Assembly (NCBI RefSeq): GCF_007859935.1
Contig: NZ_SJPO01000005.1
Coordinates: forward strand, 248,001 to 312,000
From: Posidoniimonas polymericola
GTDB lineage: Bacteria > Planctomycetota > Planctomycetia > Pirellulales > Lacipirellulaceae
Direction: 5' to 3'
DNA: 64,000 nucleotides
The translations under genes and the position numbers were made by a program. The notes under the pieces were generated by a model, which saw only the letters and a list, made by a program, of their open reading frames with translations, ran no database searches and was not told where the DNA came from. Shown here piece by piece: positions 1 through 7,926 of the stretch (position 1 is its first letter; the number at the start of each line of letters is the position of its first letter).

Positions 1-1955
1 GCGAGGGCGTGGGCGGCGACTGTTTCGCCCTGTTCTTCTTCGGCCAGGACGCGCAGGATCCCGGCGGCTTCGTTGAACAGTTGCTGGGCGTCTTCGAATT
101 CCTGCAGCTCTCCCTGCACGCGGGCCAGGGCGCCGAGGCCCAGGGCTAGCTCGAGGTCGGCGTCGTGTTGCGGGTCCTCGTCGGCGCTATCGGGGGCGCC
201 TTTCGACTCGGGCGCGAGCGGTCGCCAGTAGTCGACCGCCTTGGCATAAAAATCCCTCGCGGTGGTTGGTTCGCCGAGTCGTTCGGCGATCGCCCCCGAC
301 TTGAAGTAGGTGGCGGCGACGTCGCTCGTGACGGCTGGCTCGTTCTCGGAGGTCTGCAAGATCCGCTGGTAGAAGCCGAGCGTGTCCGACAGCAGCTCAC
401 GGCGGAGCGGCTCGGCGCCGGGGATCTCGGCGAGTCGGTCAGACAGCTGGCCGCCGAAGTGGTCGACCACCGCGCGGGCCTGTCGCAGGTGCGACTCGGC
501 GGTCGCCTGGCTCGCCTGCGCCTGACGGAGCGCCGCGGCGGTCTGGCGGCCGGCGGCGGCGATCCAGATCGCGCTGCCGATTGACACCAGCGACACGGCG
601 AGCAACGCGAAACCAATCGCCGCGGCCACCCCGCGGCGCCGGGCGACCCACTTAGAAACGCGGTCGGACACCGAGGGCCGACGCGCAACGGTCGGCTTGC
701 CCTCCAGGAAACGCCGCAGGTCGGCGGCGAGGTCCTCGGCCGTGGCGTAGCGGTGCTCGGGGCGTTTCTCCATCGCCCGGACCACGATGTTCTCCAGGTC
801 CGTCGGGATCGCCGGGTTCAGCCGCCGGGGGGGCGTCGGCTCGTCGTTGAAGACGCGGTGCAGCAGCTCCTTGTGGTCGTCGCCGGTGTGCGCCGGCTTG
901 AGGGTCATCAGCTCGTACAACGTCGCGCCCAGGCCGTAGACGTCCGTCCGCCCGTCGACCAGGGCGCCGCCGCGGGCCTGCTCGGGGCTCATGTAGCGGA
1001 GGCTGCCGATCAGGTCCCCGGGGAGCGTCATGCTCATTTCGGATTGCACACGGGCCAGGCCGAAGTCGGTGACCCACAGCTTGCCCGACCGGTCGACCAG
1101 CAGGTTGCCCGGCTTGACGTCGCGGTGCACGACGCCGTAGCGGTGGGCGTGGTCGAGGGCGTCGGCGGCCTCGGCTCCGAGCCGGGCCACCGCGCGGAAG
1201 TAGGCCGACCCACGCAGCGACCCCAGACTCGACGGCGGCCGGTGGGCCTGCGTCGTCGCGTTCGACGGGTTGGTCGCGCGGCTGTGGCCCGAGCGTGTGG
1301 CGTCGTCCGGCCGCTTGCCGTCGTGGTCTTCCTGCTCGCGATCGCGGTCGGCCTGCATTTCGGCGATCGCCTCGGCGAGCGAGTGCCCGTCGATAAACTG
1401 CATCGCGTAGAAGTGGATGCCGCGTTCCTGACCGACCGCGTACACGGGGACAATGTTCTGATGGTGCAGGCCGGCGGCGGCCTGGGCCTCGGTGGTGAAC
1501 CGGGCGGTCTGCCGTTCGTCGAGGATCGCGGCGATCGGCAGCATCTTGAGCGCGACGCGTCGGTCGAGCGACAGCTGCCACGCCTCGTACACGACTCCCA
1601 TGCCGCCACGGCCGATGATGTTGATCAGCTCAAAGTCGCCAACACGTTTTGAGGACGCGTCCTTTGGCTGGGCCTGGCGGGCGCCGTCGAGCAGCGTGTT
1701 CACGCCGGCGAGGTCGTCTAGCGAGTTCTCGCCGAGCGACTCTTGCAGCAGGTGCAGCCCCTCCAAGTAAGAGGGCAGCACGTCGGCCAGGTCGGGGTGC
1801 TGCTTTAGAAGCTCGTCGAGCGGGGGCCACTCGCCGCGTTCCATCGACGCCAGGTACTCGTCCAGCACCACCGCCAGCTTCTGTCGCTGCGGGTCGCTGG
1901 CGCCGGCGTGGGCGCCGGGCGGGTCGGTGTGGGGAGGGTCTTGGCGGGCGGTCAT
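1..1955 (-). CDS. Membrane-anchored serine/threonine protein kinase (C-terminus cut by window edge)
   Basis: The reading frame begins with ATG at 1955 and runs off the left edge, about 651 codons visible. It has a helical N-terminal segment typical of planctomycete kinases, then a Hanks-type kinase domain: glycine loop GRGGMGVVY near residue 114, VALK lysine just after, catalytic VVHRDVKPGN near 279 and TDFG near 297. A Ser/Thr/Arg-rich insertion of about 50 residues separates the N-lobe from the catalytic loop. One transmembrane helix (GFALLAVSLVSIGSAIW, about 445-465) is followed by helical, probably TPR-like sequence outside. The ATG overlaps the stop of the sigma factor gene by 4 bp, so the two are translationally coupled. 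This pairing suggests that the kinase and the ECF sigma factor signal together. Substrates are unknown. Confidence 0.93.
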   Translation of the reverse strand, partial: MTARQDPPHTDPPGAHAGASDPQRQKLAVVLDEYLASMERGEWPPLDELLKQHPDLADVLPSYLEGLHLLQESLGENSLDDLAGVNTLLDGARQAQPKDASSKRVGDFELINIIGRGGMGVVYEAWQLSLDRRVALKMLPIAAILDERQTARFTTEAQAAAGLHHQNIVPVYAVGQERGIHFYAMQFIDGHSLAEAIAEMQADRDREQEDHDGKRPDDATRSGHSRATNPSNATTQAHRPPSSLGSLRGSAYFRAVARLGAEAADALDHAHRYGVVHRDVKPGNLLVDRSGKLWVTDFGLARVQSEMSMTLPGDLIGSLRYMSPEQARGGALVDGRTDVYGLGATLYELMTLKPAHTGDDHKELLHRVFNDEPTPPRRLNPAIPTDLENIVVRAMEKRPEHRYATAEDLAADLRRFLEGKPTVARRPSVSDRVSKWVARRRGVAAAIGFALLAVSLVSIGSAIWIAAAGRQTAAALRQAQASQATAESHLRQARAVVDHFGGQLSDRLAEIPGAEPLRRELLSDTLGFYQRILQTSENEPAVTSDVAATYFKSGAIAERLGEPTTARDFYAKAVDYWRPLAPESKGAPDSADEDPQHDADLELALGLGALARVQGELQEFEDAQQLFNEAAGILRVLAEEEQGETVAAHAL

Positions 1956-2611
1956 TCTTCGATCTCGCCGGAGTACTCGAGCCGCAACTGCTCTAGGGCC
2001 CGCAGCCACAGCATCCGTGCGGCCCCGGAGGTGCGGTCCATCCTGCTGGCGACTTCGGCAAAGGCGAGGCCTTCAATATTCCGCAGCCGGATCACACGGC
2101 GGTAGTCGGCTGGCAGCTTGGCCAGCACCTCGGCGAGCTCGGCGTTGCTTTCCTGCCGCCGCAGGTTGGTGCTGGGGGAGTCGACGTCGCTCTCGAGCAT
2201 CGCCGAGAACCGCCACGACGACTGCTCCACCCCGCGGCGTAGCCGCTCGAGCGACACCTCGCGGCGGACGTCCCGCTTGGCGGCCGTAACATTCCGTTCG
2301 ACGACCCGCATCAAGTTATTCACCAGGATCCGCCGCAGCCACGCGAGGAACTCCTGTGGCGACTCCCCACGGAACGCGGCGAAGTCGCGGTGCGCCTCGT
2401 AGAACGACTCCTGAACCACGTCCGACGCGCTCACGCGGTGGCGGAGCCGGTCGTCCATCTGCGACGACACGACAAATTTGAGGTACTCCGAGTACAACCC
2501 CATAAGCCGCCCCAAGGAAGACGTCGAACCGGCGTTCGCGCGGTCCAGCAGGGCCGCCGCGGCGTTCGAGGGGCTAGAGGCGTCCATCTCGTGGGGGGGC
2601 GGTTGAGGCAA
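1952..2611 (-). CDS. ECF-type RNA polymerase sigma factor, kinase-linked
   Basis: A 219-residue sigma-70 family protein with region 2 (residues about 35-105, including SASDVVQESFYEAHRDF and FLAWLRRILVNNL) and region 4 (about 155-212, LPADYRRVIRLRNIEGL followed by a helix-turn-helix). No anti-sigma gene adjoins it. Instead it overlaps a membrane Ser/Thr kinase by the sequence ATGA, an arrangement known for planctomycete ECF groups in which the kinase is thought to control the sigma factor. An in-frame ATG at 2587 (MDASS) is an alternative start. Target promoters cannot be deduced here. Confidence 0.92.
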   Translation of the reverse strand: MPQPPPHEMDASSPSNAAAALLDRANAGSTSSLGRLMGLYSEYLKFVVSSQMDDRLRHRVSASDVVQESFYEAHRDFAAFRGESPQEFLAWLRRILVNNLMRVVERNVTAAKRDVRREVSLERLRRGVEQSSWRFSAMLESDVDSPSTNLRRQESNAELAEVLAKLPADYRRVIRLRNIEGLAFAEVASRMDRTSGAARMLWLRALEQLRLEYSGEIEE

Positions 2612-2729
2612 ACGGGCGGAGGGAACTGCTCAGCCCATCATTCTAACCGAACCGCCGGCGCAAAACCGCCAAAAATCCGCGTATCGGCGGTGAGTTTGCC
2701 AGCAGAACGCCCCCGCTGCGGCAGAATTC

Positions 2730-3713
2730 CTACTCGTAGGTCCGCTTGGCCGCCGCCTCGCCCCGCGCAGCCAAGGCCCGCTCAATGATCTGCTGCTGCT
2801 CACCAGTCAGCGACCAGCCCATCGCGCCCGCTGTCTCGCGGATCTGCCAAGCCCGCTTGGCGCCGCACAGCACCGACGTGATCCCCGGCTGGTGCATCGT
2901 CCAGTTGATTACCACCTGGGCGACCGTGGCGTCGGTCAGCGCGGCGGCCTCACGCAGCCGTTCCACGAACGCCTGGTTCTTGACCCACTCCTCCCCCTGG
3001 TACATCGGGTAGCTGAGGCGGTTGTCGTTGGGATCGAGCTCGCCCGAAGGGGGCAGCTTGCCAGCGAGCAGGCCCTTCATCAGGGGCCAGTAGGCGGTGA
3101 TCGCGATCCCGTGCTCGCGGCACCAGGGGAGCGTCCGCTTTTCGATGTCGCGTTGCAGCAGGTTGTACGGCAGCTGCACCGCCGCCAGCGGGCAGACCGC
3201 GTGGAACGCCTGGAGCTGCTCGAGCGAGCAGTTCGATGCTCCGACTGAGCGTGTCTTGCCCTCTCGCTGCAACTCGCCCAGCGCGCCGGCCGACTCCTCA
3301 ATCGGCACAGACGGGTCGGGCGAGTGCAGGTACAGCAGCTCAACCCGCTCCCTATCGAGGCGGCGGAGACTCTCCTCGCACTCCGCCCGCAGCGTGGCGG
3401 GCCGGGCGTCCTGGGTCATCTGGCCGTCTTCGTAGTGGATGCCGCCCTTGGTGGCGATCACCACGTCGTCACGCCGGCCGTTGAGCGCCTTGGCGATGAC
3501 CCGCTCGCTCTCCCCCTCGGGCCCGTAGACGTAGGCCGTATCGAGGAAGTTGACGCCGCAGTCGATGGCCTCGCGGACCGTGGCGATGCTGTCCTGCTCG
3601 TTCGCGCCGAGCGTCGTGACGCCAGCGATCGGCCAGCAGCCGAGCGCCACGCCGGTTACCTGGATACCCGACTGGCCCAGGGGACGCTGGTCGTTGTCGG
3701 CGTTGCTGGTCAT
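2730..3713 (-). CDS. Aldo/keto reductase
   Basis: A 327-residue TIM-barrel oxidoreductase that would use NADPH to reduce aldehydes or ketones in the cytoplasm. The AKR tetrad is present: Asp58 and Tyr63 (NFLDTAYVYG), Lys89 (VIATKGG) and His130 (LLYLHSPD). The length is normal for the bacterial YghZ/YdjG-like AKR groups. Its ATG overlaps the stop of the ferrochelatase gene by 4 bp, so the two are co-translated, though no direct link to haem synthesis is evident. The physiological substrate cannot be assigned. Confidence 0.93.
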   Translation of the reverse strand: MTSNADNDQRPLGQSGIQVTGVALGCWPIAGVTTLGANEQDSIATVREAIDCGVNFLDTAYVYGPEGESERVIAKALNGRRDDVVIATKGGIHYEDGQMTQDARPATLRAECEESLRRLDRERVELLYLHSPDPSVPIEESAGALGELQREGKTRSVGASNCSLEQLQAFHAVCPLAAVQLPYNLLQRDIEKRTLPWCREHGIAITAYWPLMKGLLAGKLPPSGELDPNDNRLSYPMYQGEEWVKNQAFVERLREAAALTDATVAQVVINWTMHQPGITSVLCGAKRAWQIRETAGAMGWSLTGEQQQIIERALAARGEAAAKRTYE

Positions 3714-4741
3714 GACTTCTGGGCGGGGCGGCGGGGGGTGTAGGTGCAGCAGTCGACCGGGCAGACGTCGTGGCTGGGACCGAGCTCGCCCAGCGCCGGC
3801 CGCACCGCACTGTCGGTCATTCGCTCAACGACCAGGTCGCGGATCATCGCGACAAACTCGGGGTGGGTTCCCACGGTCGCGGCCCGCTGGAAGCCGATCC
3901 CAAGCCGCTCGCACAGCTGCTGGGCCTCGGTGTCGAGGTCGTAGATTACCTCCATGTGGTCCGACACGAACCCGATCGGCAGCACCACGACGTCCTCGAC
4001 GCCCCCCTCGTTGTGGACCTGCTCGATCACGTCGCACACGTCGGGCTCGAGCCACGGCTGCTGGGGCGGGCCGCTCCGCGACTGGTACACCATGCGGTAG
4101 TTGGCGTGGCCGACCTCCTCCGCGACAAGGCGGCTCGCCTCGGTGAGCTGCTTCTCGTAGCGGCAGTTCTCGGCCATCGACATCGGGATGCTGTGCGCCG
4201 AGAACAGCACCAGCGCCCGCTCGCGCCGCTCGGCCGGGATCGCGTCGAGCGCGGCGCGGACGTGCCGGGCGTTGACGCCCACGAATGCCGGGTGGTTGTA
4301 GAACATCCGCAGCTTGTCGATCGCCGGCGCAGCGGGCCCGACCTGCTCCTGCGCGACGGCGATGTTCTCGCGGTACTGGCGGCAGCCGGAGTAGCTGCTG
4401 AAGGCGCTCGTGAAGAACGCCGCCGCCCGCTTGACGCCGTCGTCGGCCATCTGGCGGAGGGTGTCGGGCAGCAGGGGGCGCCAGTTTCGGTTGCCCCAGT
4501 AGACCGGCAGGTGGGGGCCACGCTCGGCCAGCTCGGCCTCGAGGGCGGCGATCAGCTGGCGGTTCTGATCATTGATCGGGCTGACGCCGCCGAACGACTG
4601 GTAGTGCTTGGCGACCTCCATCATCCGCTCGCGGGGGACATTCTTGCCCCGCAGCACGTTCTCGAGGAACGGCAGCACGTCGTCGGGGCCCTCGGGACCG
4701 CCAAAGGAAACCACTATGATCGCGTCGTATTCGGCAGCCAA
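3710..4741 (-). CDS. hemH: Ferrochelatase, probable [2Fe-2S] type, TTG start
   Basis: Inserts ferrous iron into a porphyrin in the last steps of haem synthesis. I chose the TTG at 4741 because the family conserves a start just before YDAIIVVSFGGPEG, and GAGG lies about 8 nt upstream; the ATG at 4822 would add 27 residues without homologous character. The product is then 343 residues. The catalytic His region LLVLFSAHSIPM-like segment (seen as LFSAHSIPMSM) and WLEPD are present. Four cysteines stand out: one in SSYSGCRQYREN and three in the C-terminal CPVDCC, the arrangement seen in ferrochelatases that carry a [2Fe-2S] cluster. Overlaps the aldo/keto reductase gene by 4 bp. Confidence 0.93.
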   Translation of the reverse strand: MAAEYDAIIVVSFGGPEGPDDVLPFLENVLRGKNVPRERMMEVAKHYQSFGGVSPINDQNRQLIAALEAELAERGPHLPVYWGNRNWRPLLPDTLRQMADDGVKRAAAFFTSAFSSYSGCRQYRENIAVAQEQVGPAAPAIDKLRMFYNHPAFVGVNARHVRAALDAIPAERRERALVLFSAHSIPMSMAENCRYEKQLTEASRLVAEEVGHANYRMVYQSRSGPPQQPWLEPDVCDVIEQVHNEGGVEDVVVLPIGFVSDHMEVIYDLDTEAQQLCERLGIGFQRAATVGTHPEFVAMIRDLVVERMTDSAVRPALGELGPSHDVCPVDCCTYTPRRPAQKS

Positions 4742-4820
4742 TGCCCCGCCTCGTGTGTGAAGGCCCGTACCTGAAGGCCCGTGTGTGAATAATACTCGCG
4801 AGAATCTACCGCCAGCCAAC

Positions 4821-4873
4821 AAAAAAAGCCGGCCTGCTCACCTGCTGTTATAGAGCAGTTGGGCAGGCCGGCT
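4821..4873 (-). terminator. Rho-independent terminator after tRNA-Glu
   Basis: On the minus strand an 11-bp perfect stem (AGCCGGCCTGC with GCAGGCCGGCT) with a second short stem inside the loop is followed by seven Ts. It begins 6 nt after the tRNA-Glu 3' end, so it ends that transcript before the ferrochelatase gene. Confidence 0.85.
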
Positions 4874-4878
4874 AGGAG

Positions 4879-4951
4879 TGACCCCAACGGGGTTCGAACC
4901 CGTGTTGCCGGCGTGAAAGGCCGGAGTCCTAGACCACTAGACGATGGGGCC
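4879..4951 (-). tRNA. tRNA-Glu (anticodon TTC)
   Basis: 73-nt cloverleaf on the minus strand. The acceptor GGCCCCA pairs with TGGGGTC (one G-U). The anticodon stem-loop CCGGC-CTTTCAC-GCCGG gives TTC, and the T arm is ACGGG-TTCGAAC-CCCGT. The discriminator is A. CCA is not encoded, so it must be added by the Cca enzyme encoded at 39325-40593. Confidence 0.97.
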
Positions 4952-4990
4952 TTGAATCGGGCGGCACAGCCGCCCGCTCGGAGAATGCTT

Positions 4991-5019
4991 TTTTTAGGCG
5001 GCCGAGGCAAGATCGTCAA
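4991..5019 (-). promoter_or_regulatory. Sigma-70 type promoter of tRNA-Glu
   Basis: Minus strand: -35 TTGACG (5019-5014), 17-bp spacer, -10 TAAAAA (4996-4991). Predicted start lies about 30 nt before the tRNA 5' end. Identified by eye from hexamers and spacing. Confidence 0.55.
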
Positions 5020-5158
5020 GGCGATGATCGGCGCCGCGGGGCGAGTCGCCCCATTCAAAATAGCAAGATTGGAGGCTGATTCAGCTGATCAGCTCTCAGA
5101 ATAGCGGGCAGGTTAGAAGTTCCACTGCCGTTGGCTGTGCGTTCAGGGGAGGCCGCAA

Positions 5159-5404
5159 TTACTCGGCGGGGGTGTTGCCGGATTCATCGACAGAACCGTT
5201 TACGCCCTGCTCGGTACCGGCAGGACCGGCCTCGGCTTGTTGGCTCCGACGGATCGCTTCGTAGACTTCGTTGCGGTGCACGGGCACTTCCTTCGGCGCT
5301 TCAACGCCGAGGCGTACCTTATCCCCGCGGATCTCCACAACGACGATCGTAATGTCATCGTTGATGACAATACTCTCGTTCTTCTTCCTGGACAGGACCA
5401 ACAT
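5159..5404 (-). CDS. csrA: Carbon storage regulator CsrA
   Basis: An 81-residue RNA-binding regulator that controls translation by binding GGA motifs in leader RNAs. The start [16 protein letters not shown] is the family's conserved N-terminus, followed by the [13 protein letters not shown] core and the [10 protein letters not shown] helix. The ATG at 5404 has GAGGAA about 8 nt upstream. An upstream in-frame ATG at 5533 would add 43 residues not seen in the family and is rejected. The acidic tail after residue 60 ([11 protein letters not shown] onward) is longer than in enterobacterial CsrA. FliW and flagellar genes are not in the window. Confidence 0.96.
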   Translation of the reverse strand: MLVLSRKKNESIVINDDITIVVVEIRGDKVRLGVEAPKEVPVHRNEVYEAIRRSQQAEAGPAGTEQGVNGSVDESGNTPAE

Positions 5405-5863
5405 GGGTCGATTCCTCGGTTTCGACAGCTGGCGCCCTGCCCGAGGCGGCCCACGACGGGGCGCCCTTGCGAGCAAAACGCACGGCCTTCCGCCCGCAGA
5501 CCCTAATACTGCGGACATCGTCCATACCTTCACTCTAAAACCCGTCTATCGGGAGTCAAGCGAATGCTAAGTCAAGAGGCCCTGAAATCGAAGAAAATGT
5601 CAAATTTGGCACGATTTTAGAAGCGGGGCTAGCCTGACAGGCTGTGGATTGCCGCATGCCGCAATCGGCGCCACTTAGGCGCCCCTTTCCAGGCGCCCGC
5701 CGCCGGGGCTGGCTTCGGGCACTAGTCGCCGGTCGACTCACAAGCTGACACCACCCAAACGACGCCCTGCGTCTCGACCGTCCACCTTGACGCGATGCCC
5801 GTGAACTGGTCGGGTGCTGCTCCGCCCCGCTCCCCCGTCATACCCAACGCCCGCCGTTCTTCC
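5405..5863. other. Intergenic region between divergent csrA and tatD
   Basis: About 460 bp without a convincing gene. It includes the csrA leader and probable promoter and an AT-rich patch around 5585-5625. I see no RNA gene in it. Confidence 0.5.
5532..5559 (-). promoter_or_regulatory. Possible csrA promoter
   Basis: Minus strand TTGACT (5559-5554), 16-bp spacer, TAGAGT (5537-5532), giving a leader of about 120 nt. The same two hexamers occur upstream of the FHA gene at 14064-14092. Confidence 0.4.
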
Positions 5864-6640
5864 ATGCTGATCGACACCCACGCCCACCTGGACCAACACG
5901 CCTTCGACGCCGACCGCTCGACCGTCGTCGACCGGGCGGTCGCAGGGGGCGTCGAGCAATTGATCGCGATCGGGGTCACGGCCGAGTCGAGCGCCGACTG
6001 CGTGCGGCTCGCGGCCCAGTACCCCGCGGTGAGCGCCGCGGTCGGAATCCAGCCCAACGACGTCGCCGAGGCCCAGCCGGGCGACTGGGACAAGATCGCC
6101 GTGTTGGCCGAGAAGCCGGGCGTCGTCGCGCTCGGCGAGACCGGCCTCGACCGGCACTGGGACTTCACCCCGTTTGAACAGCAGCAGGACTACTTCGACC
6201 GCCACCTTCGGCTGTCGCAGTCCTCCGGGCTGCCGTTTATCGTCCACATGAGGGACTGCGGCGAGGACATCCTCGAGATGCTCCGCGAGGCGAGCGGGCG
6301 CGGGCCGCTGTCGGGCGTGATGCACTCGTTCACCGGCGACGCCGAACTGGCCGCCGAGTGCCTGGCGCTGGGGCTCTACATTAGCTTCGCCGGCATGGTG
6401 ACATTCAAAAAGTCGGATGAGCTGCGGGCCGTGGCCAAGACCGTTCCGGCCGACCGACTGCTGGTCGAGACCGACTGCCCGTACCTGTCGCCCGAACCGG
6501 TCCGCAAGATCCGCCGCAACGAGCCGGCCCACGTCGCCCACACGGCCCGGCTGCTTGCCGACGTGCGTGGCGAATCGTTCGCCGACCTGGCGGCCCAAAC
6601 AACCGCGAACGCGAAGCGGCTGTTCCCTCTCCTGCCGTAA
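5864..6640 (+). CDS. tatD: TatD family metal-dependent hydrolase (DNase)
   Basis: A 258-residue amidohydrolase-fold nuclease that probably degrades DNA 3'-5' in the cytoplasm. Metal-site motifs are all present: DTHAHLD at the N-terminus, ALGETGLD, PFIVHMRD, VMHSFTG and VETDCPYL. I start at ATG 5864 because the HxH motif belongs at the extreme N-terminus; a 5795 start adds 23 Pro/Arg-rich residues. It is convergent with the Cys-rich gene, whose stop is only 12 bp away. Confidence 0.93.
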   Translation: MLIDTHAHLDQHAFDADRSTVVDRAVAGGVEQLIAIGVTAESSADCVRLAAQYPAVSAAVGIQPNDVAEAQPGDWDKIAVLAEKPGVVALGETGLDRHWDFTPFEQQQDYFDRHLRLSQSSGLPFIVHMRDCGEDILEMLREASGRGPLSGVMHSFTGDAELAAECLALGLYISFAGMVTFKKSDELRAVAKTVPADRLLVETDCPYLSPEPVRKIRRNEPAHVAHTARLLADVRGESFADLAAQTTANAKRLFPLLP

Positions 6641-6652
6641 GGCGGCGCCCGA

Positions 6653-7285
6653 TCAGTTGCAGCCGCACGGCCGGCCGTACGAGGCGTCGTAGCTGGGCGA
6701 GGGACCAACCCAGCCGCCGCACTTGTCGCACGGGTCGCAACAGCGGGGAGGGTCGTTGTGCCACTCGTTCCAGTAGATCTCGCCGTCGCAGCCGCTGCAC
6801 CCCACAAGGCCGCCGAACAGCTTGCCGAGGGCGTATTTGACGTTGTACAGGCACGCGGCGCCGGGGCGGCAGCAGTCGCCGCAACCACAGACGTCGCCGC
6901 ACGCGTCGGCTCCGCAGCACGGGTCTGCACAGCAGCCGGGCTCGGCACAGCAGCCGGGATCGACGGCGCAATCGGCCTCGCAGCCGCAGCCGACTTCGCA
7001 GCCGCAGCTCGCGTCACAGCAACCGTCCGAACCGGTGCAGACACAGAACGGGATCTTGGGCTTGCAGCAGCCCTTGTACTTCTGGAAGGCCATGTCGCAG
7101 CCGTTGGGGCCGCAGCAGTCGCCGCAGCCGCCGACGCCGCACCCGACCTCGCACCCCGCGTCGCAGCACCCGACGCCGGCGCCGCAGTGTTTGCCGGGCA
7201 GGCAAGCGCAGCCACTGGCGGCGGCGATCAGCAGGACGAGTCCCAGCGACAAGAGTTTCCGAAGTGACTTTTGCAGTGCGGTCAT
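6653..7285 (-). CDS. Cysteine-rich predicted lipoprotein, unknown function
   Basis: 210 residues, of which 42 are cysteine (20%). The N-terminus is a lipoprotein signal: KSLRKLL, a hydrophobic stretch, then a lipobox ending AAASGC, predicting export and lipidation at Cys26. The mature part consists of CC, CGC and GCC clusters, including three successive Pro-Gly-Cys-Cys-like units near residues 115-125, and ends in an aromatic segment plus PSPSYDASYGRPCGCN. Start chosen at 7285, with GAGGGGGAA upstream; a start at 7330 would precede the signal peptide. Could bind metal or form a disulfide-linked envelope component. I do not recognise a characterised family. Confidence 0.8.
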   Translation of the reverse strand: MTALQKSLRKLLSLGLVLLIAAASGCACLPGKHCGAGVGCCDAGCEVGCGVGGCGDCCGPNGCDMAFQKYKGCCKPKIPFCVCTGSDGCCDASCGCEVGCGCEADCAVDPGCCAEPGCCADPCCGADACGDVCGCGDCCRPGAACLYNVKYALGKLFGGLVGCSGCDGEIYWNEWHNDPPRCCDPCDKCGGWVGPSPSYDASYGRPCGCN

Positions 7286-7455
7286 CGAGTTCCCCCTCAA
7301 GGCGGCCGAGTCTGACAAGCAGCTCAGCACAGTCGGTCGCCGCTTCCTACGGCGGACGCTTCCGTCGGTTCGATCGTCGAGCGGGGCGCCCGCCGTTGAG
7401 CAAATCCGCTAGAATCGGCAAAGTTTGCCCAACCAGCCCCCCGCAGAGAGCCTGC

Positions 7456-7884
7456 ATGCCCTCGCCGCTAGCAATCGGCCGCTTCAACCACGCCACGCTC
7501 AACTGCCGCGATGTGGAGCGGAGCGTCGCGTTCTACCGCGAGGTCCTGGGGATGCGACAGATGAAGCGACCCGGCTTCAGCTTCGCCGGCGCCTGGCTCT
7601 ACCGCGACGGACTCGGCATGATGATCCACCTGAACGAGATCACCGACCTGCCCGAGCCCCCCGACAAGATCCAGACCCGCCACCGGCATGTCGCGTTCCG
7701 GGCCGACGATTTTGACGCCGCCCTGGCAGACCTTGCCGAGCGGGGCATCCCGTTTGAACAGCGCCAGCTCCCCGACCTCGGCTACCGCCAGGCGTTCCTG
7801 CACGACCCCGACGGCAACATCATCGAACTCGGCGAATGGCCCGATGTCGAACAACTGATCGAGCGCGAGGGCCTCGAGCTCTAG
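7456..7884 (+). CDS. VOC superfamily (glyoxalase/dioxygenase-like) protein
   Basis: A 142-residue single-domain vicinal-oxygen-chelate protein with two beta-alpha-beta-beta-beta repeats. Candidate metal ligands are His in FNHATLNC, His in RHRHVAFR and Glu in NIIELGEW; DPDGN before the last strand is typical. The substrate is not determinable: it could be a glyoxalase, an epimerase or a resistance-type protein. ATG 7456 matches the usual N-terminus. It lies 42 bp before the M42 peptidase gene on the same strand. Confidence 0.85.
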   Translation: MPSPLAIGRFNHATLNCRDVERSVAFYREVLGMRQMKRPGFSFAGAWLYRDGLGMMIHLNEITDLPEPPDKIQTRHRHVAFRADDFDAALADLAERGIPFEQRQLPDLGYRQAFLHDPDGNIIELGEWPDVEQLIEREGLEL

Positions 7885-7926
7885 CTATTACCCCACACTT
7901 CCCCCTGCCCCTCCACAGGCCCACGC

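Noticed and set aside
652-1581. 309-residue open frame on the minus strand within the kinase gene
   Set aside because: Arg/Pro/Gly-rich composition with no motifs; another frame of the same strand carries all kinase motifs.
4741-4822. ATG at 4822 as the ferrochelatase start
   Set aside because: It adds 27 residues before the conserved N-terminus and the sequence just upstream is the tRNA terminator; TTG 4741 has a ribosome binding site.
5595-5615. Possible sigma-54 promoter (TGGCACG) near csrA
   Set aside because: The -12 element is absent: the GC dinucleotide is 3 bp out of place.
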